Below the pieces are notes generated by a model. It was given only the letters and a program-made list of their open reading frames with translations, did no database searches and had not been told where the DNA came from. DNA of 64,000 nt from Rhizopus arrhizus (taxonomy: Eukaryota; Mucoromycota; Mucoromycetes; Mucorales; Rhizopodaceae). Both the position numbers and the translations under genes were made by a program. Below are positions 20,638-30,205 of this stretch, piece by piece (position 1 is the stretch's first letter; every line of letters begins with the position of its first letter). The stretch is from positions 1,674,001-1,738,000 of the forward strand of contig JAKZZE010000011.1 in the NCBI GenBank assembly GCA_024220505.1. Direction: 5' to 3'.

Positions 20638-22281
20638 ATGTCAACTAATCCCGGTCTTAACATTTCACCCATCTCAACAGATGGCGTTGCAAATGTCGAC
20701 ATTTCCAATATTCCAAATATTCAAGAAACTTTACACTATTTGTTAAACACCGTTACTGCACTACAACAAGAAGTTTCGACACATGCTAGTGTCATTGCGG
20801 AACTTTCTGCTCTGCGCACTGAAAATGCGTCTTTAAAATCCAAAATTGCGACTTTAGAAGCGCAATTGGCTTCATCTTCTTCTCCTTCTGTCGCTTCTGC
20901 TGTTTCTGTCTCTGTTCCTGCTGCTAAACCAACTTCTTTGGCTGCACAAAATGTTTCGCCTGCTGTCCAAGCTACATACTCTGCTGTTGCTGCTCGTCCT
21001 GCTGTTCGTTCTCCATCTAAAAAGCGCAAATTGGCTGCTAGTCGCGCTTTCCAACCCATTGATCCCGATGCCCCACGCGGTTTTAAATACTTGTATCTCA
21101 ATCGCAATCGTAAGTTAACTCGCTCTGAGATTCGAAGAAATCTTCGCTTGCTTGGTCTGGACTTGTCTCGTGTCCTCGATGTCTGTTTCCCTGGCCCCAA
21201 GGCTATTGGTCTTTTGGTCCATGTTCAGTATGTGCCAGAGGTGATCTCTCTGCTCGCTACTGTAAAGGTTCCGTTGGTTGACGGTTTTGATCCCCTGGAT
21301 CCCGTCAACTTGGCTGATCCTGAGCTTCAGCACCTCTCCCTATCTGCAAAGGCGGATAAGTGTGCTGAACTTCACTACTCCCGCTGTTGTCGTGCTCTTT
21401 CTCGTCTTGGTGCTGGTCGTCCCCATTTGGTCGCCCCAGTAGGTAAGTATTTCTCTTCCCATGGCTGGATCGATGTTAAGGATACATAAGATTATAGTCA
21501 CTTTATTTTAGTAAAAGGAATCGGATATGATCCTAAATAGTATGCTGACATAACTTGGAATCATTTATAACATTATTCCCAACACAGATCAATAGAATAC
21601 TTTGATTAGATTTTTATATTAAGCTTTATTCATATTTACTTCACATAGTCAAATAAGATGACATGGTTGTAATATAGTTTATTGATAGTATGAGCATGTT
21701 GAATAAGGAATGACGATTACTTACCGGATCATCATTAGTCATGAAAACATTTATCCTGACTGAGATATTATTGTTAACAATGATATCCAATCACGGAACT
21801 AAAAGTCTTTATATTCATCCGTACCGTCTCCTTAAATAGTTATATCTGAAACCATCCCAATAGCATAATTGACAATACAAGCTAGGAACAGGCTAAACTA
21901 ATAATTAGAAATAGTAATCATCTATTCTGTCAAATTGATTATAAATCTGTCCTAATTCTTTATCCGTATCATGTCTATAAATACTCTCACTTTTTACATG
22001 TAGAATTTATTTTTCGAATCATACAATAGTTATCTTAACTTAATAAAGAGATACCAAGTTCTAACAGTATTTCTTTATCTTTGATTGCTATATTATATTT
22101 ACCTAAAACTCCCCTATTCTAAACAATCGATGACGACTCCTTGAGTCAGATTCTTTCTGAGCTTCCCCTTTCCTCTTTTGCTTCTCGTGGTCGTGACCCA
22201 GGCGCTGCTTTCCGTGGTGACACGGTCATGTCAGATGCTTTGGTCTCTGATTCCGCTAGTGCTGGATCACACTCATTATGA
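20638..22281 (+). pseudogene. LINE ORF1 (copy C), interrupted by a solo LTR
   Basis: The coding parts are 20638-21473 and 22131-22281; together with one copy of the ATCGA duplication they form one frame. Features match copy A: a coiled coil (LSALRTENASLKSKIATLEAQL), SKKRKLA, and the conserved C-terminal domain. The first part is clearly diverged from copies A and B (GLNISPISTDG start, different linker). The short part after the LTR is nearly identical to A. The insertion truncates the protein soon after GWID, removing about the last 50 residues. ORF2 may still be reachable by internal initiation, which is untested. Confidence 0.87.
21474..22125. mobile_element. solo LTR (652 bp, TGTTAAGG family), copy 1
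   Basis: The segment begins TGTTAAGGATACATAAG and ends ..TATTCTAAACA, with the 5-bp target duplication ATCGA at 21469-21473 and 22126-22130. It contains ATAAATACTC as a possible TATA region and AATAAAGAG as a possible polyadenylation signal. Near-identical copies lie at 60143-60795 and from 63547 to the window end. No internal domain is present, so it arose by LTR-LTR recombination. Confidence 0.92.
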
Positions 22282-25200
22282 GTGAGGTCCAACACCTTTC
22301 TATAAGCCTTTGGAACGCGAATGGTCTTCGGACCACGACCGTTCATGAGGTCCTGTCTCATTGTTTATCTTCCACACTCCTTTTTATTACCGAGACTTGG
22401 CTTCTTTCCCCTTCGCTCCTTCCTACTGACTGGATGCAGTATCATGTGTATGGTGTTCCTGTACCTTCGGCCAACCGTGGTTCGATGGGTGTTACTGCTC
22501 TGGTCTCTCCTTCTTGTCCCTTTCCTGTCTCTCAACTTCCTTCAGCGAATCGGTATACCCTTTCGTTGAAGGTCGGACCCTTTCGCCTTCACTGTTTGTA
22601 TGTTCCTCCTCCTCTTTCCAACTCTGAATTCATTGATGTACTTTCCTCCATTCCTTCTCTTCCCAATTCTTTTATCTGTGGCGACTTTAATGCTCGTCTT
22701 GGTGACCTCACTGGTGATGCATTGGTCTCTCCTCGTGGTGCTGCTATGGCTCGCTGGCTTGCTAATCACTCCTTGACCGTTCTGAACGGCCCACTGGCTC
22801 ATGGTATTCCTACCTGGGTCGGGTTTCGTGATGATCGAGAGATGAGTAGCATCATTGACATGTTTTTAACAAACGCGTCATTGATGTCTCCTCGCCTTGA
22901 CATCGCGTCTGACTTGTCTCTTGGTTCTGACCATCGTCTACTTACGCTGTCATTTTCTTTTGCTCAGTCAAGTGCCTCTGAGTCAATGTCTGATACATCT
23001 GATACAACACTACATCCTCGTCGACTATGGAACTTGTCTCGCCTTGGTGAACCTGATCCATGTCAACTGTATCAAGATACATTTCGTTCATCCTCTGCTC
23101 CTCTGCTTTCTCAACTGAAGAGGTTGGTCCAACACCCTCCTTCTTCATGTCCGCCTATTGACGACCTCAACGCGTCGCTAAACAACATCATCTACCGCTC
23201 TCTTGACTCTTCTGTCGGTGATCGTCCTCCTCGTCCATCCCATTGGAAAAAGTACTGGACGCAACAACTTCAAGATGCTGCTGACTTCCGCAACAGGTGC
23301 TACCGTAGATGGCGTCGTGCCTTTGGCATTGACAAAGTCTATTGGTGGCATCAACATCAACAAGCGAATGGTTCTTTCCGTCAAGCTGTTGCCACTGCCA
23401 AACGTCTCTCTTGGCAAGCATTTTGCAAGTCGCTGGAGTCTGACTTTACGAAAGCCATCTCTAAAGTAAAACAACTCAAACGTCGTCACCTCACCTCATC
23501 CTCATTCACTCATCCTGATGGTCCGGCTACGGCAGTGGAAGTAATGGCTCGTCACTTGGCTTCTGTTTATGATGGTCACTTGCTTCCATCTGTCCGCCCG
23601 CCTTCTCCTCCTGATCCGTCTTCTCTTGGTTTGCCCTTTGGTCCTCCTGGTTCGTCTCCTTTGGTTGTCTCTTCTGGTGCTGCTGCTCAAATTCTTACAT
23701 CTACTGCTCATTCCGCTCATTTCAACACTTCAATATTCTCGCCTGCAACATTGGCTTCACTTATCGGTCAACTGCCTACGCGCAAAGCTCCTGGTGCTGA
23801 TCACATCAAGGCCGAGATGCTCAAGCCGATCAGTACTGACCTGTCGTTCATTCTTTCCTGGTTCTTCACTCTATGCTGGCAATGGTCCTATGTTCCTTCT
23901 CTCTGGCGACATACTCAAGTCTATCCTATCTTCAAGAAAGGTGATTCATCACTTCCCTCAAACTACCGTCCAATATCACTTACATCTATATTCCGCAAGC
24001 TACTTGAGCTGTCGCTCTCTCCATGGTTGTCCTCTGTCTCTCCTCCCCTTGACCTCGCTCAAGGTGGTTTCCGTCCTCGTCGATCTGCTCTAGATCAGGC
24101 TCTCTGTCTTCATGAGCTAATACAATCGTACTACCGTCGCTCCCATCGGTTTCCTGTGGTGGCATTCCTGGATATCAAGTCGGCCTACGATACCGTCGAC
24201 CGGCGTGTTATCTGGGATGCTCTCTCTCGCTCTGGTGCGTCAAGTCCGTTCCTGTCTCTCTTGGTCCATCTGTTTGATGATGTCTCGGTGTCTGTCTTGG
24301 TGTCCAATCACTCGTCCGCTCCTTTCTCTCCTGTCACCGGTGTCTTGCAAGGTTCTGTTCTCAGTCCTCACTTGTACTCGGTGTACATCAACACTCTACC
24401 CTCCTTACTTCGTCAAGTCGCTGCTCCTGCCACCCATTTGGTTCCCTCCTCTGGTCGCTCCGATGCTGGTATGGTCCCAGTGAACTCTCTCCTCTTTGCT
24501 GACGATGTCGCAGTCATTGGCTCGGCAAAGTCAGTCAAAGAGATGCTCAAGCTATGTGAACAACATTCGCTGTCTCTGGGTTATCGATGGAACCCTACAA
24601 AATGTGCGGTGCTCAACCACCCACCATCATCTTCTTCCTCGTCCGATCGCCTCCAGTTATATGATACTCCTCTGCCTTTGGTGGATGACTTCGTATATCT
24701 TGGAGTGCCCTTCGTCAAGTCTGGTCTCTCTGCTCCTTCTTTGGTTCCTCTCCGGTCTCCTGGTGTCATCAAGGTTATGGCTATCCTGAACAAGATTGGT
24801 GTCAATCGTCAAGGTTTCTCTCTTTTGCTCTGCTCACGCATCTATGCCACCTTTGTTCGCCCGAAGTTTGAGTATGGCCTAGCCATATCTCGGCTGACGG
24901 CAACTGATCTCAAGTCTATAGATGGTTTACAAGATCGCTGTCTTCGTCTCTTGGTTGGTGGTCATCGGACATCTTCCACCATTATCATCAAGCATCTCAC
25001 TACCTTGCCATCTATGCGCCATCGTGTAGATGTGCTTACAACTCGTTTCTGCCTTCGTGTTCGCTCTCTCCCTGGTTCTTGCCTGCTGTCTCTGCTATCA
25101 ACAACGCTACCGGTGTCCCGAATCAAGATTCATCTTGACAAGAATCCGCTCTTCCTGGCTCTGCCTTCTCCTCCTCCGTCCTCCGATGCTCGGCTCAAGA

Positions 25201-25673
25201 CCTTCTTTCGCCAGTATCGTGAGCGTCAAGTCATCTCTCTTGTCACCTCCACTACCCAGGTTCTCTTACGCGCATGTCGCCCTGCTCTGGTGGTTGATCC
25301 CGTTCTTTACGTTCCTGCAACCCGTGCAGAACGCTCTCTCTTGGTTCGTTGGCGTCTTGGCTGGCTGCCAGGTAAGCCTGAAGACTGTCCTTGTGGACGT
25401 GATCGTCGCTCTCGCCGTCACTTTCTGGAGTGTGATATGATCCCTTCATTCCTTTGGTCTGATCTGCCTCGCTGTCCTCCTGGGTCTTACCCTATTGACT
25501 TTGCTCTTTCCTCGTTGCCTCTTGGTCGTTCAGCTCGCAGTCCTCCTTGGTGGTCTTCTCTTCTGTTAATGCTCTGGCATATTCAACGTCTCTGCCGTCC
25601 TGATGGCTTCTATGCTATTGACTCTTCTCCTGGTGCCTCTTGGTATTCTAGTGCTTCTCGTAACTCTGACTGA
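22278..25673 (+). CDS. LINE ORF2: APE endonuclease-reverse transcriptase (copy C)
   Basis: This is an intact 1131-aa protein, the same length as in copy A and differing at a small number of scattered residues. Endonuclease motifs (TETW, GDFNARLG, IIDMF, GSDHR), reverse transcriptase motifs (AFLDIKSAYD, GVLQGSVLSP, FADD) and the C-terminal CPCG..H..EC cluster are all present. The start overlaps the ORF1 stop as ATGA. ORF1 upstream is split by an LTR, so coupled translation from the normal transcript should fail here. The protein itself looks competent. Confidence 0.92.
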   Translation: MSEVQHLSISLWNANGLRTTTVHEVLSHCLSSTLLFITETWLLSPSLLPTDWMQYHVYGVPVPSANRGSMGVTALVSPSCPFPVSQLPSANRYTLSLKVGPFRLHCLYVPPPLSNSEFIDVLSSIPSLPNSFICGDFNARLGDLTGDALVSPRGAAMARWLANHSLTVLNGPLAHGIPTWVGFRDDREMSSIIDMFLTNASLMSPRLDIASDLSLGSDHRLLTLSFSFAQSSASESMSDTSDTTLHPRRLWNLSRLGEPDPCQLYQDTFRSSSAPLLSQLKRLVQHPPSSCPPIDDLNASLNNIIYRSLDSSVGDRPPRPSHWKKYWTQQLQDAADFRNRCYRRWRRAFGIDKVYWWHQHQQANGSFRQAVATAKRLSWQAFCKSLESDFTKAISKVKQLKRRHLTSSSFTHPDGPATAVEVMARHLASVYDGHLLPSVRPPSPPDPSSLGLPFGPPGSSPLVVSSGAAAQILTSTAHSAHFNTSIFSPATLASLIGQLPTRKAPGADHIKAEMLKPISTDLSFILSWFFTLCWQWSYVPSLWRHTQVYPIFKKGDSSLPSNYRPISLTSIFRKLLELSLSPWLSSVSPPLDLAQGGFRPRRSALDQALCLHELIQSYYRRSHRFPVVAFLDIKSAYDTVDRRVIWDALSRSGASSPFLSLLVHLFDDVSVSVLVSNHSSAPFSPVTGVLQGSVLSPHLYSVYINTLPSLLRQVAAPATHLVPSSGRSDAGMVPVNSLLFADDVAVIGSAKSVKEMLKLCEQHSLSLGYRWNPTKCAVLNHPPSSSSSSDRLQLYDTPLPLVDDFVYLGVPFVKSGLSAPSLVPLRSPGVIKVMAILNKIGVNRQGFSLLLCSRIYATFVRPKFEYGLAISRLTATDLKSIDGLQDRCLRLLVGGHRTSSTIIIKHLTTLPSMRHRVDVLTTRFCLRVRSLPGSCLLSLLSTTLPVSRIKIHLDKNPLFLALPSPPPSSDARLKTFFRQYRERQVISLVTSTTQVLLRACRPALVVDPVLYVPATRAERSLLVRWRLGWLPGKPEDCPCGRDRRSRRHFLECDMIPSFLWSDLPRCPPGSYPIDFALSSLPLGRSARSPPWWSSLLLMLWHIQRLCRPDGFYAIDSSPGASWYSSASRNSD

Positions 25674-26141
25674 AACCCTTCTTTGTCTGTCTCCTGCTGA
25701 TCCCCCACGGAAGTAAAGCCATCAAAGTTCCTTACCGTTGGGTTGCGACAGTAGGTCAGCTAAGTTGTGGAAGTAGGCAGTCAATCACATCTCTTTATTT
25801 TATCTTTTTTTGGAGTTTTTCTGTTTCTCAGGCTCCTTTTTTTGTACCTTATTCTTTTTTCTTTGTACTTGAAGATGCAATAATGACTTTTTAGTCGCCT
25901 GCAAATATCTTCCTATTAAATAAAAACAAAATCTTTAACCTGAGCTAAGCGACCACTTTTCTTTCGCTCTTCCGACCGTTACACAAGGTATTTATTTTTC
26001 CACCACATTCTATCGTCAATATCTCGACAACTAGCAACGATCCATCTTTACGTTTTTCACCATCGTATTCGCCGTATTTTATTCTATTAGTACGCCAAAT
26101 TTCAACTCTCTACGATAATTATTCACCATTGACATTTCGAC

Positions 26142-27026
26142 ATGTCGAATTCGCAATTACATGGAACAGGGGTCAATTCCCCTGCAAATGTCAGTTCATC
26201 AACTTATGAACAGCTTCTGCCTTTGTTTTTTCAAGAGTTTGAGAAAATAAAAGCTCAAGTTCAAGAACACTCCATCATTTTACCTGAAATTAAGAGATTA
26301 CAAGAGCACATTACTAATCTCGGAAGTCGCAATTCAGAATTAGAACTTGAAAACCGCCGCCTTCGCGAGCTTTTAGGCTCTTGTCAAAACGAACACACTA
26401 CAGACACACAACTCGCAAGTACAAAAGTTGCTAAAAGCACTTCCGAACACTTCATTGGTAAGTCATCTGAAAAATCGTTGACATCTACGTCAAATGCCAC
26501 CATGCCAGTTGCTGAATTAGGCACTGAAGCGTCCGCCTGGGCTATGGTCGCCCGTAAAACTGCCCAAAAGAAGTCTTCACCTAAACGCTGTACTGTTGAA
26601 TCAGCTGCTCGTGATTTTCAACCTATAACCGGCCCTGTTGGATTTGGTTATGTGTACATTCTAAGATCTCGACGCATGTCGAGACGCGTTGCCTACTCCC
26701 GCTTGTCAGTCTTTGGCATTGACCCTTATCGTGTCTTGGACATCACGTTTCCTCCCCAGTCTGTCGTTGGTCTTTTGGTTCATGAACAGTACAAAGTGGT
26801 TCTTGCTCAATTGGGTAAAGCCAAGATCGAAGTGTACCATGAATTTAACCCTTGTGACCCTACCCACCTTGCGGATCCTTCCCACAAGAACAAGTTCAAA
26901 GCTGAGCGTCTTGCCATTGCTATGGACATTCACCGCAATCGCTGCTGCCGAGGTCTCAACATTTCAACCCTGGAAATTCGCAAATGTCGAAATTTGCCAT
27001 TCCAAATGTCGACATTCCAAAGTTGA
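26142..27026 (+). pseudogene. divergent LINE ORF1, 3' end replaced
   Basis: The frame starts at ATG 26142 (MSNSQLHGTG) and encodes a coiled coil (about residues 40-85, with LGSRNSELELENRRLRELL) and a basic stretch (KKSSPKR). It then has a diverged version of the conserved domain (VGFGYVYILRSRRMSRRVAYSRLSVFGI quoted in part: YSRLSVFGIDPYRVLDITFP). Homology to ORF1 continues to RNRCCRGL near 26955. There the sequence switches to one resembling the ORF1 start of copy C (GGTCT.AACATTTCA), and the frame runs out of phase to a stop at 27026. It defines a second ORF1 subfamily. Confidence 0.78.
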
Positions 27027-27577
27027 CTAACTCTGACCAGCAATTCCAGTACTTACTCAACATTGTACAAGACTTGCAAAACGAGTTACAACTCATGACG
27101 ACGTAATTGCGGAATTAACTGCATTACGAAACGAAAATGCTAAATTGAAAGCCGAGATTACTAATCTCCGTTCACAATTGACTTCTACACCATCTCGTAC
27201 TACCACCCAAGATGCTCCTGACTCCTCCTCGGTGTTTCCACCTCTGACTAGTACTACCAAACAGGCTTCTGCTGCGCCTGTATCCTCATATAGTGCTGTT
27301 GCCGCTCGCTCTGCATCGAAATCGGTAACTAAAAAAAGAAAACTTGCTGCTGGTCGTACATTTATGCCTGTTGACCCCTCTGCTCCTCGTGGGTTTGAGT
27401 ACTTGTACTTGAACCGAAAAAGAAAACTCTCACGCGCCGAAGTCAGACGTAATCTACGTCTTCTTGGTTTTGACCTCTCTCGTGTCCTCGACATTTGCTT
27501 CCCTGGCCCAAATGTCATTGGTCTCTTAATTCATGTTCAGTACAAAGAAGAGGTGGTTTCTCTGTTCTCTACTGCCT
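26985..27577 (+). pseudogene. second LINE ORF1 start, frameshifted and truncated
   Basis: From ATG 26985 the frame reads MSKFAIPNVDIPKLTNSDQQ, like the N-terminus of other ORF1 proteins. It shifts near 27090 by a single-base loss, and continues as HDDVIAELTALRNENAKLKAE, TKKRKLA and FEYLYLNRKRKLSRAEVRRN. It stops abruptly after EEVVSLFSTA at about 27577, where LTR-type DNA begins. The protein cannot be produced as one piece. Confidence 0.8.
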
Positions 27578-29690
27578 GTTATATAATGGTTAAGATAATT
27601 AAGGAAAAAGTAAAAAAGATTGAGAAACAGTTTGTGTATCTTTGGAAACTGATTTTTATTTCAGTGTGATATCTCGTAGAATAAAAAGACTGTAAAATTC
27701 AACGAGTTTTAAAAAAGCTTTATGCTTATTTAATAACATTGCATCCAGTATTTATATCTTTTTCATGAAGATTCAATTAAATCCTTTTCAAGATACTTTA
27801 ATTAATTATAGCTGTAGATCTAGCATGAATAGATTTTAGTATGAAGACCTGTTCCTGGTTATGCAAGTAGACTGTTTATAATCATTGAAGTAGATCTATA
27901 TTTCATTTATGTCTCATTGTATCAGGAACTATATTAAAACAGATTGTATTGACTTTGAGTACAGTTAATTATGACCGAATAATATAGAAAAGGCTGTAAC
28001 AAATCTTTTTAAAGCATGCACTACTTTGATGTCTTATAAATTGAATATGAATGTTGTTTAAAGTATGTGGGGATACGACATTCAATTTAAGTTGAAGTAA
28101 AAATTATTCTAATTGAAGGCTGGTATTTATATCTTATTGAGTGAGTGGCCTGATATCTTCTATTGTCAGCATTCTTCTAATCTTTAGGTACTTTAGCAAG
28201 TGTCATCTATAATTATGATTATGAAAAATTTCAATTATGTGGAAAGATTAGCAATATTCCTGACATTAGATTGAGCTTCTGACAATAGGAAAAGATCTTG
28301 TTATTTTAGTTGATCCTTCTTATCAAAGAACAATCATAAATACAATACATATTCTAAAGAATGTGTTTAATTGGAATTGACTGTATGATCTTATTTAAAT
28401 AAACTGTATTTTATTTTATTTTAATTATGATCATATATACAGACTTATATTTATTAAGCTAACCAATGAATGCTATTCCTGAGCATTTCAATGAATACCT
28501 TATTTTTATCATGTTTTTATCTGTATTCTTTATGTTCTACGGTGCCATTATAATTTTCTTGTTTTTGCTATTCTAAGGATCGCATAAATAGAGACTTCAT
28601 ACCTAATTGATTCCACTGCTATGTTGAAATGAGGCAAAGCTAGTTTAATGCATTTGGTATAATATCCATCAAGCCTTGTAGATCAGATGAATCCTTTAGA
28701 GTTTGTAAAACAGTTTGCTTAGAATAAGAAATAAGTTTAAAAAATAATTCAATGAACACGGGATCTCTTCATAGAACTTGATTTCGCTTAAGATAAACAG
28801 ATCAAAACAGCATTTCTTAAAAAATACTTGTTTTTAGCCAGTCTTTATATCAGATAAAAAAATTCTATATCAATATTATATTAAGGTTTGCTTCGTCATT
28901 TCAAGGAAGTGACGATGCTTAACAAAAAAAGTATCTATTTGTCCTTATATTTTTACTATGAAACTTGTAAAGATAGAAATGAGCGAGGTTAACTATAATA
29001 TTTCAATATCTAAGCTTATTTATAGATGTTCGCTCTATTAGTTGCATGAATACAATAACAAAATTTAATTAGTGATTTAATGATTATATAATTTGAATGA
29101 ATAATGAATTACATTTATGTTTTTTGTAAATGTCATGTAATACTATTGAATACTCTGCTATGGGACTGCCTGGAAATGACGGAGAACAATCAAAAAAGAC
29201 AAACAAATAAGAATTAAATTCCCATGTGCGATATGATAAAAAAAAGCCTGCGTAATGATTGGTGATTTATTCATCATTCATAGCTTGACATACAAATAGT
29301 ATTAATAAGCTACATGCAGAATAGATCCAATAGAGAGGCTACAGATTAATTCATATAATCTTCATGAAGGATAAAATATTACGTAACTACACGATTGAAT
29401 TATATCAAATCCAAGGACTGAATTACAGTCAATCATATACGAGTATCCTATGGATAAATGCTTATGATGACAAATGTAACAGCAGGAAAATAGGGACCCA
29501 TCATCTATTTGTTATTACCCATGCCATACTCTCGCCGATTATTGATCCATAGCATGAAACATTAATCGTTTATAAAAGGTATAAATAGAGTATCATATTC
29601 TTATCAAATAAGGCAAGCTCTTTATCAAATCTCATCCTCTCCCTTTTTTTTTTTTTTTTTTTTTTTTATTCTCTTGAATAAATCATAAAG
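27578..29690. repeat. AT-rich relic region with LTR-type repeats
   Basis: There is no credible gene in this stretch. 28088-28462 is homologous, in inverse orientation, to 45250-45690, including a GATATAAATACC promoter-like motif. 29265-29690 is homologous in direct orientation to 61405-61825, with GTATAAATAGAGTATCAT and AAATAA(G)GCAA as in LTR promoters. The rest (27578-28087, 28463-29264) is AT-rich without recognisable features. It is probably a graveyard of LTR retroelement pieces that truncated LINE D. Confidence 0.65.
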
Positions 29691-30205
29691 TAGTTTTGAT
29701 AGATTAAATATCCAAGAAAAGGCTTTGCAAAAAAAAAAAAAAATATGTTGTATTCAGCTTAGCTACAGTTATTTCTTGCAAAACATGGTTGATGTTTGGT
29801 AAGTAATAAGCAAAATTGATACATTTGCAGCAAGTGGTTGTAATAAAACTGGAAACTACAATTTATACCAGCAAAACAATCCGAAATATTTCTTCTTCCT
29901 TCAACTGTGTGCTTGTATAACGCCTAATGTAACTTGCGTTAAAATGGGGTTTAAACAAAAGCAAAAGCAAAAAGGAGAAACCATCCCAAATACACTTATT
30001 CGGGTCTCCTTTTGCTATTGTCCTGTATATTTGGTTAAACACGTATGTACTAGGTTTAGTTTTTTTTATGCTAAAAAACAAGAAGTTTACTTCAAGTATT
30101 ATTGTCATAAAAATAGTTTTTTACCATCTTTCTATAAATACATCCCAAAATGTGCAGTAAGCAAGCTTTTTTATTAAATTACCCACAAATTCAGATAAAT
30201 AAACG
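29691..30205. other. AT-rich intergenic spacer
   Basis: I see homopolymer runs, no conserved frame and no RNA gene here. It probably contains the 3' flank and terminator of the minus-strand gene that ends at 30206. Confidence 0.5.

Larger units (their letters stand above)
20441..25954 (+). mobile_element. LINE copy C, full length, ORF1 split by a solo LTR
   Basis: Without the LTR and one target duplication the element is about 4.86 kb. The 5' block (20441-20476) matches copies A and D, the 5' UTR then differs moderately from A, ORF2 is intact and nearly identical to A, and the 3' UTR ends with the common tail at 25954. It abuts LINE D. ORF1 is much more diverged from A than ORF2 is. Confidence 0.9.
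25955..27577 (+). mobile_element. LINE copy D, chimeric and 3'-truncated
   Basis: After the common 5' block (25955-25990) the 5' UTR is unrelated to those of A and C. A diverged ORF1 (26142-26955) then runs into the start of a second ORF1 (about 26947-27577), which breaks off in its conserved domain at the junction with AT-rich LTR-type DNA. No ORF2 is present. Confidence 0.8.
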
